From Lachnospiraceae bacterium (lineage in GTDB: Bacteria > Bacillota > Clostridia > Lachnospirales > Lachnospiraceae), in assembly GCA_900763175.1 (NCBI GenBank), contig CAAFJI010000193.1, positions 1-28,652 on the forward strand: a stretch of DNA of 28,652 nucleotides, in the 5' to 3' direction. Below the pieces are notes generated by a model, which was given only the letters and a program-made list of their open reading frames with translations, was not told the origin of the DNA and did no database searches. Shown here piece after piece: positions 1 to 7,021 of this stretch; position 1 is the first letter of the stretch; every line of letters starts with the position of its first letter. The position numbers and the translations under genes are program-made.

Positions 1-152
1 CTGAAGGCATCTAAGCGTGAAGCCCCCCTCAAGATGAGATGTCCCATTCGATAAGAAGTAAACCCCCTTGAAGACGACGAGGTAGGTAGGGCAGAGGTGG
101 AAGTGCAGCAATGCATGGAGCTGACTGTTACTAATAGGGTGAGGGCTTGACC
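1..152 (+). rRNA. 23S ribosomal RNA, 3' end (partial)
   Basis: These bases match the conserved 3' terminal part (domain VI) of bacterial 23S rRNA: the segment ending in GAGGGCTTGACC and the GATGAGATGTCCC and GACGACGAGGTAGGTAGG stretches are highly characteristic. The 5' part lies outside the window. The end is placed at the CC of GGGCTTGACC, which normally pairs with the 5' end of 23S; it may be off by a few bases. No intact 5S gene follows before the terminator at 290-320. Confidence 0.95.
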
Positions 153-173
153 TGAGTGCAAGGCACGAAGGTC

Positions 174-199
174 GTTCCATCGAAGAAGTGAGATGGAAC
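174..199 (+). other. Hairpin in the post-23S spacer
   Basis: GTTCCATC (174-181) and GATGGAAC (192-199) form a perfect 8-bp stem with a 10-nt loop just after the 23S 3' end. It has no U-tract, so it is not a terminator. It may help rRNA precursor processing; that role is inferred only from position. Confidence 0.4.
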
Positions 200-289
200 T
201 TCCAAATATTCGCAAGGTTGAAGATGATTCAGAAAGATTCCAAGAGCAAGGAAATCATGTATGTAGTTTTGAAGGTACAGAAAACCAGG

Positions 290-320
290 AAGCGATAGCC
301 TAGAAGGTTGTCGCTTTTTT
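290..320 (+). terminator. Intrinsic terminator of the rRNA operon
   Basis: GCGATAGCC (292-300) pairs with GGTTGTCGC (306-314) as a 9-bp stem with two G-U pairs and a TAGAA loop, followed directly by six Ts (315-320). It closes the rRNA transcript. The left arm and its flank resemble the start of a 5S rRNA (GGTGGCGATAGC type) and the right arm resembles a 5S 3' end, so the hairpin may derive from a collapsed 5S gene. Confidence 0.8.
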
Positions 321-367
321 GCGTACGATAGAAAATTCCATTGGAATCCCCTATTGCATAAAAAAGC
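313..367. repeat. Small inverted-repeat element, copy 1
   Basis: GCTTTTTT (313-320) and AAAAAAGC (360-367) are perfect inverted repeats enclosing a second pair, CGATAG (326-331) with CTATTG (351-356), and a central hairpin ATTCC/GGAAT (335-347). Bases 334-365 align with 7504-7536 at roughly 25 of 33 positions, including the shared GCATAAAAAA end. In both places the left arm coincides with the U-tract of a terminator. Confidence 0.5.
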
Positions 368-459
368 CCTACCGGGCAGGATCTGGAAGCGGCGGAAAGG
401 CAGATGTCACTGAAGCGACCCGCCGCAGGCGGAGAATCCTGTAAGCAGGATTCTTTTTT
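366..459 (+). promoter_or_regulatory. Structured attenuator-like RNA element
   Basis: A GCCC/GGGC hairpin (366-377) is followed by a perfect 7-bp stem GCGGCGG (389-395) with CCGCCGC (420-426), then by an intrinsic terminator (434-459). The sequence CAGGAT (377-382) is complementary to ATCCTG (436-441), which is the left arm of the terminator. Two exclusive folds are therefore possible, as in a riboswitch or attenuator. I do not recognise the family. The next gene downstream is the TPM protein at 539. Confidence 0.3.
434..459 (+). terminator. Intrinsic terminator upstream of the TPM gene
   Basis: GAATCCTG (434-441), loop TAAG, CAGGATTC (446-453), followed by six Ts. The 8-bp stem is perfect. 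It lies about 80 nt before the TPM-domain gene and may be a second terminator for rRNA read-through or the expression platform of the element at 366-459. Confidence 0.75.
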
Positions 460-538
460 CTTCTTTTCTCTATCCTTTTTCCCCCTATTCTGTTAAAATA
501 AAATGATAGAATAATCTGACAAAATGTGAGGAATGAAA

Positions 539-1486
539 ATGGAGAAGAGAAAAAAGGCAGTTGCAGTGATAGCAGCACTTTTTTTTATAATACTATCCAC
601 AAATATCGTACTGGCAGAGATGCCAAATCTAACAGACAGATTTTACGTAAATGATTATGCAGAAGTGCTAAGCGATGCACAGGAAGAAGAATTATGTGCA
701 GATGGAGAACAGCTTTATGAAGAAACTACTGCGCAGGTAGTCGTTCTTACAGTGGATTCTACAGATGGAAAAGAAATCAGTGATTATGCAAATGAAGTGG
801 GAGAAGGCTGGGGCATTGGAAATACAGAGGATAACAATGGCGTTTTAATCGTACTATCCGTAACAGACCGTAATGTGTGGGTGGCAGTCGGCCATGGCCT
901 TGCAGACCGCCTGACAAATGATATCGTAGAGCAGCTTCTGGATCAATATGCACTCCCATATTATAAAAACGATGAATTTACAGAAGGAACAATTCAGCTT
1001 TACTATGCACTGATCAACGAGGTGCGGGAAGAATACGGTCTGGAACGCACTGAAATGCCAGAAATAAGCAACGAACTGGAAGAAAACGGCCGGCCGGTGA
1101 CAGCGGCTATATCCAAAAAAACAGAAGATAATTCAGAAATTACTCTGGGTGAATTGTTTTTAGGGATTTTCCTGCTGCTATTAGTATTTGCAGCTGCGGT
1201 ATTCTTCGTTACCTGTGTACCACTGTTTATCCTGGTAAATATATTTTTACTTTTCCGTTGGAGGATTTATATTATCATCGACAAAATTACGGGCAAAAGC
1301 CTTAGCAAAGGCTATAAGGAGAGAAATTTCTGCTGGCCAGTTATGAAAGAACGGATTCAAAAGTGCCTATTCTGGTACATTCTCGTTCTCGATTGGCTGG
1401 AGGGAAAATCAGAGGATGATTCGGACAGTTCAGACGAAAGCTCCGGTGGCAGTTTTGACGGAGATGGAGCCGGAAGAAGGTTTTAA
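539..1486 (+). CDS. TPM-domain (YgcG-like) membrane-anchored protein
   Basis: The 315-aa product starts with a basic, hydrophobic signal sequence ending near VLAE (residue ~27). A TPM domain follows (about residues 30-170), recognisable from the FYVNDYAEVLS start, QVVVLTV strand, the GEGWGIG segment and the NNGVLIVLS/VGHGLADRL core. A long hydrophobic stretch (about 203-240) gives one or two membrane segments. The acidic, Ser/Gly-rich tail ends in GDGAGRRF, a degenerate form of the family's Gly-rich AGRSF-type ending. TPM domains are linked to membrane-protein or photosystem quality control, but the role in Firmicutes is not established. ATG 539 is preferred over ATG 533 because GAGGA at 528-532 is then 6 nt away. 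No clear promoter is visible, so expression may depend on the element at 366-459. Confidence 0.85.
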   Translation: MEKRKKAVAVIAALFFIILSTNIVLAEMPNLTDRFYVNDYAEVLSDAQEEELCADGEQLYEETTAQVVVLTVDSTDGKEISDYANEVGEGWGIGNTEDNNGVLIVLSVTDRNVWVAVGHGLADRLTNDIVEQLLDQYALPYYKNDEFTEGTIQLYYALINEVREEYGLERTEMPEISNELEENGRPVTAAISKKTEDNSEITLGELFLGIFLLLLVFAAAVFFVTCVPLFILVNIFLLFRWRIYIIIDKITGKSLSKGYKERNFCWPVMKERIQKCLFWYILVLDWLEGKSEDDSDSSDESSGGSFDGDGAGRRF

Positions 1487-1576
1487 CCAAAATAGCAGAG
1501 TAATTTCAGCAATAAGTAGGCAGCGAAAGGATTCCTCTTATCTGCTTGACAAATGATTTGGATAGGATAACAGAAA

Positions 1577-2980
1577 ATGGAAACAAATGACAAGCATTTA
1601 GAAAGAAAAGATACCGAAACAAGAAAAATGATTCCTGTGATCTTCGCCTTGGCCTGGCCGACGATGCTGGAGCAGCTGATGCAGACTGCAGTACAGTACA
1701 TGGACACTGGTATGGTAGGCATTCTGGGAACCGAAGCGACAGCAGCAGTCGGAGCCACAAGTACAGTAAACTGGCTGATCGGAAGCACGATTTCAGCTCT
1801 TGGCGTAGGATTTCTGGCATACATATCCCAGTCCATGGGCGCCGGTAAGAAAGACAAGGCAAGGCAGGCATCCGCACAGGCACTGCTTATCGTCATTATA
1901 GTAGGACTCTTTTTTACCATACTTACTATTGGCCTGAGCAGTAAAGTGCCAGTATGGATGCAAGTGGATTCGGCCATTCAGAAAATGGCATCCCGTTATT
2001 TTCTGATTTTGTATTCCCCTATGCTGTTTAGAACAGCGAACATTATTTTGGGAACTGTTCTTCGTGCAGCAGGAGATACGAAAACACCAATGCACGTAGG
2101 CGTTGCCTTTAACATTATCAACATTGTACTAAACTTTTTTCTGATCTATTCCACAAGAACCGTAGAAGTATGTGGAAAAACTCTGGTAATCCCAGGTGCT
2201 GGATGGGGAGTTGAGGGAGCTGCCGTAGCCAGTGCTGTCGCATATACCATCGGCGGAATTGCAATCATATACAAATTATGGAAGCACCCGGACGTTTCTC
2301 CAAAAGGACAAAGCCTGCTTCCGGATATGACCGTCTTAAGACCCTGCCTGAAGGTAGCAGTCCCCAATATGTTTCAGCGATTTGCCACATCTCTTGGCTA
2401 CGTTGCTTTTGCATCCATGATCAATTCCCTTGGCCAGATTTCCACTGCAGCACATACCATTGCAAATACAGTAGAATCCGCATTTTACATTCCTGGCTGG
2501 GGAATGCAGACAGCAGCGGCCACTTTGGCAGGAAATGCTCTTGGAGCCGATGATAGCAAGAAATTAAAAGGTCTTGCAAAAGCTATCATGCCCCTGGAAG
2601 TAGGGCTGATGGTAATATCCGGAAGCCTTCTGTTTATTTTTGCACCAGTGTTGATCCGGCTGTTTTCTTCTGATGACCAGGTAATCACTCTTGGAAGCAC
2701 CGTGCTTCGTATGGTAGCCATCTCAGAGCCGTTTTATGGCGTGCCGATTGTAATTGAGGGAATGATGCAGGGCGTGGGTAAAACGGTTGCTCCGTTTATC
2801 TTTAATGTGGCGGGAATGTGGGGAGTGCGCATTCTGGGTACCTTTATCTGTATCCATCTTCTGGGGTTTGGACTGGTATCAGCCTGGGGCTGTATGATTG
2901 GTCATAATCTGCTCCTTTTTGTATTATTTACAGCTCATTATTTTTCTGGAAAATGGAATCCTCTTGAGAAACGTAATTGA
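1577..2980 (+). CDS. MATE family efflux transporter
   Basis: The 467-aa product is a polytopic inner-membrane protein of the MATE family, cation-coupled antiporters that export drugs or metabolites. The N-terminal half begins with the typical LAWPTMLEQLMQTAVQYMDT segment and carries the conserved RAAGDTKTPM motif near residue 156. The second half has the equivalent MMQGVGKTVAPF motif near residue 395, reflecting the internal two-fold repeat, and the length is normal for 12 transmembrane helices. The substrate cannot be told from sequence. The ribosome binding site is weak (GGATA about 10 nt before ATG). The gene starts 90 nt after the TPM gene on the same strand and may share its transcript. 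The next gene has its own promoter. Confidence 0.93.
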   Translation: METNDKHLERKDTETRKMIPVIFALAWPTMLEQLMQTAVQYMDTGMVGILGTEATAAVGATSTVNWLIGSTISALGVGFLAYISQSMGAGKKDKARQASAQALLIVIIVGLFFTILTIGLSSKVPVWMQVDSAIQKMASRYFLILYSPMLFRTANIILGTVLRAAGDTKTPMHVGVAFNIINIVLNFFLIYSTRTVEVCGKTLVIPGAGWGVEGAAVASAVAYTIGGIAIIYKLWKHPDVSPKGQSLLPDMTVLRPCLKVAVPNMFQRFATSLGYVAFASMINSLGQISTAAHTIANTVESAFYIPGWGMQTAAATLAGNALGADDSKKLKGLAKAIMPLEVGLMVISGSLLFIFAPVLIRLFSSDDQVITLGSTVLRMVAISEPFYGVPIVIEGMMQGVGKTVAPFIFNVAGMWGVRILGTFICIHLLGFGLVSAWGCMIGHNLLLFVLFTAHYFSGKWNPLEKRN

Positions 2981-2985
2981 TAAAC

Positions 2986-3014
2986 TTGACAGAAAAATAC
3001 GCAGGCTTTATACT
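2986..3014 (+). promoter_or_regulatory. Promoter for the diguanylate cyclase operon
   Basis: TTGACA (2986-2991), a 17-bp spacer and TATACT (3009-3014) give a near-consensus sigma-A promoter. Transcription would start near 3021, leaving a short leader before the GGDEF gene. The -35 lies just after the MATE stop codon (2978-2980). Confidence 0.75.
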
Positions 3015-3063
3015 GGTAAAATAGTAAAAACGCATAAAAGACTTGGGAATGGATGTCGTAAAT

Positions 3064-4620
3064 ATGGAAAAAAGTTATAAAGACACTTCAGAATACAAAA
3101 TGAAAAAGCAGGCTATCAGAATTGGAATCATTTGTCTGGTATTTATGGCATCACTGACAGTTTTCCTTATGCGCCGCTACAGGCAGCAGACAGAGACGAT
3201 TTTTGCGAACCTGATAGAGGAGCCTTTGCTTTCTTCGCATTCCAAAGCATTTACACAGATGGAAGACTTCCTTGCCGGAGAAGGAAATTCAGAAGGTATA
3301 GAGGATGCATGGGAAGAAATAGACAAAGATGAAAAAGATATCTTCCACTACATCTGCAATTCTGAAGGCGAAATTCTTGCTGGAGAGATGAAAATTTTTG
3401 ATATTCGCTACACCGTTGCTTCTGAACTTCGTGACATCAGGGTGAAGGATAAGAAAATCGAGGAAGTTGAGGAGGAGCTTAAGAAATTGAAGGAGGGAGA
3501 ACCATATGTTTTCTCCAATCTGCACGACACTGGTATCTATCTTGTGGCATCCAAATTTGCAGGACACGACTGGATCCTGATGTCCGGTTATCGCTCCGAA
3601 CAGATGGAAACCTATAAGACTATGATCATAAAGAGCAATCGTGCCCTTATTTTTATCCTTCTTACCTGTGCCGGACTGCTGATTCTTCTCACATTGGGCT
3701 TTTACATGAAACAACAAAAGAAAGCTATGAAGGGACAGGCACGATACAACATTCTTTCTGAGTTTTCCGATACCGTTCTGTTTGAATACGACTGCATGGA
3801 CAAGGTACTTGTATTTACACCGAATATCACTACCTTATTTAAGCTGAAAGAAGTTGGCCCAATCCATCCTTTTGATAAAAACATAGACTTCACTATGATT
3901 CATCCAGATGATATTGAGAAGATGCGTAAACTTCTTTCTACGATCGGAGATGAAACAGATGAGATTGATAACTTTGTCATCCGTTTTAAGGATATAGATG
4001 GAAATTATCGCTGGGTACGCTGGAAGGGACGACTGGTACGGGGCAGGCTTGGTATTCCCCAGGTATTCCTTGGAAAAATATCGGATGTACAGGATGAGAT
4101 GGAGAAGGAAAAGGATCTTAGGGAAAAGGCGTCCACAGATGGACTGACAGGCGCTCTGAATCGTAAATCAGCAGAAAGAGAAATCTGTACTCTGATGCAG
4201 GATAAAAATTGTTGTGGTTTCCTGTTTATGATTGACATTGATGATTTCAAGACTGTAAATGATACTATGGGACACGCAATGGGAGATCAGGCACTAATTC
4301 ATCTGGCAAAACTTCTTCAGGAGAATTTCCGGAGAGAAGATATTGTGGGCAGACTTGGTGGAGATGAATTTATTGTATTTATGTCTCACACAAACGATCC
4401 ACGGATTGCAGAGAATAAAGGAAATGAAATTCTGGAGAAGTTGAAAACATCTACACTGGAGCCCAAATTTACCATCAGTATTGGTGCTGCAGCTTATCCG
4501 ACTGCTGGAGACAGCTACGAGAATCTTTATCTTGCAGCAGACCATGCAATGTATGTATCAAAGAAAACCGGTAAGAACAGGATTCATGTAGAAACAGGAA
4601 CCGCTGCTGAGACGGAATAG
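3064..4620 (+). CDS. Membrane PAS-GGDEF diguanylate cyclase
   Basis: The 518-aa product should make cyclic di-GMP from two GTP. Transmembrane helices lie at about residues 17-36 and 194-215, enclosing a ~155-residue extracytoplasmic sensor region of unrecognised fold. A PAS_3-type domain follows (about 228-345, with the HPDD and YRWVRWKG signatures), then a GGDEF domain (about 355-515). The catalytic GGDEF sequence is intact (432-436), the DIDDFK metal-binding segment is present (391-396), and R423-x-x-D426 forms an RxxD inhibitory site, so product feedback is likely. The start is uncertain: TTG 3043 and ATG 3049 are in frame, but ATG 3064 fits best with the GGGAATGGA purine stretch upstream. 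It heads an operon with two downstream genes (24-nt and 8-nt gaps). Confidence 0.93.
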   Translation: MEKSYKDTSEYKMKKQAIRIGIICLVFMASLTVFLMRRYRQQTETIFANLIEEPLLSSHSKAFTQMEDFLAGEGNSEGIEDAWEEIDKDEKDIFHYICNSEGEILAGEMKIFDIRYTVASELRDIRVKDKKIEEVEEELKKLKEGEPYVFSNLHDTGIYLVASKFAGHDWILMSGYRSEQMETYKTMIIKSNRALIFILLTCAGLLILLTLGFYMKQQKKAMKGQARYNILSEFSDTVLFEYDCMDKVLVFTPNITTLFKLKEVGPIHPFDKNIDFTMIHPDDIEKMRKLLSTIGDETDEIDNFVIRFKDIDGNYRWVRWKGRLVRGRLGIPQVFLGKISDVQDEMEKEKDLREKASTDGLTGALNRKSAEREICTLMQDKNCCGFLFMIDIDDFKTVNDTMGHAMGDQALIHLAKLLQENFRREDIVGRLGGDEFIVFMSHTNDPRIAENKGNEILEKLKTSTLEPKFTISIGAAAYPTAGDSYENLYLAADHAMYVSKKTGKNRIHVETGTAAETE

Positions 4621-4644
4621 GATCAGAACTGGGAGGGATAGCAG

Positions 4645-4899
4645 ATGCGTCTGGAAATTGTACAAAATGCATTGAAGAAGAAAAAAATCAAATATGAGTA
4701 TACAGAGATCGACGGCTGCGGAAGCATCGATTTTCTGTTCAGAGGGCTGAAATTCCATGTGTGGGAATATGAAGACCGTGTATGGGGAGCCGAGACGAAT
4801 ATTTATGAAGCTGGCAGAAGCCAGGATATAGAGGGCAATTATGAGGAGGCCATTGCAAGGGAAATCCTGTCATGGCCGGATATGTTGCCGGGAAGCTGA
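4645..4899 (+). CDS. Uncharacterised 84-aa protein
   Basis: I do not recognise this protein. It is soluble, with no signal peptide or membrane segment. It has a basic N-terminal helix (residues 1-17, with four consecutive lysines), a central beta-like part with several aromatics (FRGLKFHVWEYEDRVWG) and an acidic C-terminal helix. A good ribosome binding site (GGGAGGGA) precedes the ATG by 6-7 nt. It sits 24 nt after the diguanylate cyclase stop and 8 nt before the mutarotase start, so the three are almost surely co-transcribed. Coding looks real because of the strong RBS and tight spacing. A function in c-di-GMP signalling is possible but rests only on position. Confidence 0.75.
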   Translation: MRLEIVQNALKKKKIKYEYTEIDGCGSIDFLFRGLKFHVWEYEDRVWGAETNIYEAGRSQDIEGNYEEAIAREILSWPDMLPGS

Positions 4900-4907
4900 G
4901 GAAAAAG

Positions 4908-5780
4908 ATGATTTACGAGATCAAAAATGAATTTCTTACAGTAAGAGCAGATACAAAAGGAGCAATTCTCTGGTCTGTGACAGATCATGAGAATTGGGAA
5001 TATATCTGGCAGGGAGAAGAAAAATACTGGAATGAGCGAGGTGCCAATCTTTTTCCCTATATTGCCAGAATGTGGGAGAAATCCTACACTTTCCAGGGGA
5101 AAACTTATCATATGGACATCCATGGATTTGCTAAGGATACAGAATTTCAGTATCAGTCCGCAGGAGCAGATGAGCTGGTATTTGTGATGGAGGATTCTGA
5201 GGAAACATTACAGCAGTATCCATTCCATTTCTGCTTTGAAGTTCGTTATAAGCTGACCGGGAAAAACCTTCTGGTACAGTATACAGTAGAAAATAAAGAT
5301 TCCAAAACCATGTATTTCGGAGTGGGAGGACATCCTGGATTTAACGTTCCTATGGAAGAGGGCCTGGCATTTCACGATTACGTATTAGAGTTTTCTAAGA
5401 ACTGCAGTCCCAACAGAGTTCTGTTTTCTCAGGAATGCTTTGTAGAGGGAAAGGCACCATATATTCTGGATGGGGAAAAGGAAATCCGGCTTCGCCACAA
5501 TCTTTTTGACGAGGATGCCATTGTATTGGAAGAAACATCAGGAGAAGTGACCCTGCATTGCAAAAGTGGGAAAAAGGGAGTGAAAATGTCTTATCAGGAT
5601 ATGCCTTATGTGGGATTCTGGCATATGCCCTGTACAGATGCTCCTTATGTATGTATAGAGCCTTGGTCATCCCTTCCATCCAGACAGGGAATCACAGAAG
5701 AACTGGAAAAGCAGGAGAATCTGCTCTCTCTGGAAGCTGGAAAGAGGCGTACCCTGTCCTGGAGTATGGAAATATTGTGA
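4908..5780 (+). CDS. Aldose 1-epimerase (galactose mutarotase-like) family protein
   Basis: The 290-aa cytoplasmic product belongs to the galactose mutarotase-like superfamily, nearest to the LacX/YeaD-like branch. It has the RGANLFPYIARMW segment with a substrate-binding Arg, the HGFAKD motif with a conserved His, the GVGGHPGFNVP motif with the second His, and a C-terminal IEPWSSLPSR segment with the putative catalytic Glu. These enzymes interconvert alpha and beta anomers of sugars or sugar phosphates; the actual sugar is unknown. ATG 4908 follows GAGGAAAAAG at a good distance, whereas the in-frame ATG at 4872 would overlap the preceding gene. It is the third gene of the GGDEF operon. No terminator is obvious downstream apart from the large palindrome at 5807-5952. 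Confidence 0.9.
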   Translation: MIYEIKNEFLTVRADTKGAILWSVTDHENWEYIWQGEEKYWNERGANLFPYIARMWEKSYTFQGKTYHMDIHGFAKDTEFQYQSAGADELVFVMEDSEETLQQYPFHFCFEVRYKLTGKNLLVQYTVENKDSKTMYFGVGGHPGFNVPMEEGLAFHDYVLEFSKNCSPNRVLFSQECFVEGKAPYILDGEKEIRLRHNLFDEDAIVLEETSGEVTLHCKSGKKGVKMSYQDMPYVGFWHMPCTDAPYVCIEPWSSLPSRQGITEELEKQENLLSLEAGKRRTLSWSMEIL

Positions 5781-5787
5781 GGATACC

Positions 5788-5964
5788 AAACAGGCTCCGG
5801 AGCATATTTGAAAAATCATTCCTGCAATCTGCACGCCCCACTTTGCGGTATATTTTGCCCGAATTCAGTTGCCGTAGCCCGCTACGGCGCCCTCATCCGG
5901 ACAAAATCTCCCACAAATTGTGACGCACATCTTGCAGAAAGCATTTTGCAAACAGGATCCGGAG
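5788..5964. repeat. 15-bp direct repeats flanking the palindrome
   Basis: AAACAGGCTCCGGAG (5788-5802) and AAACAGGATCCGGAG (5950-5964) match at 14 of 15 positions in the same orientation. They flank the palindrome at 5807-5952 almost exactly. They could be a target-site duplication left by insertion or a shared end of a longer repeat. Confidence 0.55.
5807..5952. repeat. 146-bp gap-free imperfect palindrome (MITE-like or structured RNA)
   Basis: The element is symmetric about 5879/5880: GCCGTAGC (5871-5878) faces GCTACGGC (5881-5888), ATTTTG (5852-5857) faces CAAAAT (5902-5907), and CTGCAA (5822-5827) faces TTGCAG (5932-5937), with no register shift. By hand count, 49 of 70 positions from 5809 to 5878 are complementary. 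Eight of the 21 mismatches are A-C on the plus strand, which are G-U pairs in a minus-strand RNA, so a minus-strand transcript would fold better. It fills most of the 205-nt gap between the mutarotase and the small Cys-rich gene. Confidence 0.8.
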
Positions 5965-5985
5965 ATAAAATGCAGGAGGAGAAAG

Positions 5986-6174
5986 ATGGCAAAAAAGCAG
6001 GGCGTTAATTGCGAGTACTGTGTAAATTATTCCTATGACGATGATTATGAGTGCTATACCTGTGAAATGAGTCTGGACGAGGATGAGATGTACCGCTTTG
6101 TCACAGGGACGAATCATGACTGCCCCTATTTCCGTATGGGCGACGAATACCGAGTTGTGCGGAAACAGATGTAA
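5986..6174 (+). CDS. Small Cys-rich DUF6472-like protein
   Basis: The 62-aa product has two CxxC pairs (C9/C12 and C23/C26) and a further Cys in the HDCPYF motif (C46), within a very acidic, Tyr-rich sequence. The pattern suggests a small metal-binding (probably zinc) protein, and it matches my memory of the DUF6472 family in Lachnospiraceae; no function is known to me. AGGAGGA (5974-5980) lies 5 nt before ATG 5986, which fixes the start and argues against the longer in-frame start at 5920, inside the palindrome. It is followed closely by the A-tract and promoter of the L10 leader. Confidence 0.8.
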   Translation: MAKKQGVNCEYCVNYSYDDDYECYTCEMSLDEDEMYRFVTGTNHDCPYFRMGDEYRVVRKQM

Positions 6175-6192
6175 AAAAAATTAAAAAAAATA

Positions 6193-6221
6193 TTGACATA
6201 TAAAAATAAATATGGTAAATT
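6193..6221 (+). promoter_or_regulatory. Promoter of rplJL
   Basis: TTGACA (6193-6198), 17-bp spacer, TAAATT (6216-6221). Runs of A just upstream (6173-6190) could act as an UP element. The predicted start near 6228 coincides with the beginning of the L10 leader. Confidence 0.75.
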
Positions 6222-6227
6222 ATCTAA

Positions 6228-6344
6228 GAACGCTGCCGAAGACAGTAGGTGCCGTAAGGCATAAGGATTAAAACGCCTACCGAGGACTAAGTATTCTTGA
6301 GAAGAATTACGTTAAGCCTTACTGTCATGCAGTAAGGTTTTTTT
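6228..6344 (+). promoter_or_regulatory. Ribosomal protein L10 leader
   Basis: This matches the Firmicutes L10 leader, which binds the L10-(L12) complex and represses rplJL by premature termination. TAGGTG (6246-6251) can pair with CGCCTA (6275-6280) around the conserved CCGTAAGGC segment. GACAGTAGG (6241-6249) is complementary to CCTTACTGTC (6317-6326), the left side of the terminator, giving an antiterminator option. The terminator follows at 6317-6344, about 90 nt before rplJ. Confidence 0.85.
6317..6344 (+). terminator. Attenuator terminator of the L10 leader
   Basis: CCTTACTG (6317-6324), loop TCATG, CAGTAAGG (6330-6337), followed by seven Ts. The perfect 8-bp stem sits before rplJ, so it must be conditional: a transcription attenuator controlled by the leader fold. 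Confidence 0.88.
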
Positions 6345-6435
6345 ATCTTAGTATGCAGACTGAATCTTATGATTCATCCTGTTTTACTCATTGCGACGGC
6401 GGTATATCAAAATCTATAAGGAGGTGTACCATTTC

Positions 6436-6957
6436 ATGGCAAAAGTAGAACTGAAACAACCAGTCGTAGAAGAAATCGCAAACAGCATTAAAGACGCACA
6501 GGCAGTAGTTCTTGTTGACTACAGTGGTCTTACTGTTGAGCAGGATACTATTTTACGTAAAGAGTTAAGAGAGTCCGGCGTACATTACAAAGTTTACAAA
6601 AATACTTTAATGCGCCGTGCATTTGAAGGTACTCCATGTGCAGATCTTGACAAGCACTTACATGGAACAAACGCTCTGGCTATCTCTGAGACAGATGCAA
6701 CTGCTCCTGCAAGAATTCTTGCTAAATTTGCAAAACAGTATCCGGCACTTGAATTAGTTGCAGGTATTGTTGAGGGTAACTACAACGATCAGGCAGGAAT
6801 CCAGGCTCTTTCCCAGATTCCATCCAGAGAAGAACTTCTTGGCAAATTGCTTGGAAGTATCCAGTCTCCTATTACCAACTTTGCTCGTGTTCTTAATCAG
6901 ATCGCAGAGCAGAAGGGCGAGGGAACAGCAGAGGCTGAAGCACCAGCAGCAGAATAA
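6436..6957 (+). CDS. rplJ: 50S ribosomal protein L10
   Basis: The 173-aa product is L10 (uL10), which anchors L7/L12 dimers to the 23S rRNA at the ribosomal stalk. The N-terminal domain shows the typical AVVLVDYSGLTVEQ and HYKVYKNTLMRRAFEG segments, and the Ala/Glu-rich C-terminal helix that binds L7/L12 is present. ATG 6436 is chosen because AAGGAGGTG lies just upstream (about 6418-6426); the longer in-frame start at 6391 would add a non-homologous extension. It is co-transcribed with rplL (64-nt gap) and is the likely repressor acting on its own leader. rplK and rplA, often upstream, are absent here. Confidence 0.97.
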   Translation: MAKVELKQPVVEEIANSIKDAQAVVLVDYSGLTVEQDTILRKELRESGVHYKVYKNTLMRRAFEGTPCADLDKHLHGTNALAISETDATAPARILAKFAKQYPALELVAGIVEGNYNDQAGIQALSQIPSREELLGKLLGSIQSPITNFARVLNQIAEQKGEGTAEAEAPAAE

Positions 6958-7021
6958 TCTTAGAATCTGCGCTGAATCGAATCATTGATTCCAAAAAATA
7001 AGAAAATGGAGGACAATTATA

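Noticed and set aside
369..578. Minus-strand ORF of 69 aa upstream of the TPM gene
   Set aside because: It runs through two terminator-type hairpins and the TPM start, has a low-complexity Phe/Ser-rich sequence and no ribosome binding site.
1546..1551. TTGACA upstream of the MATE gene
   Set aside because: No -10 at 16-18 bp spacing, and any start would fall on or after the ATG at 1577.
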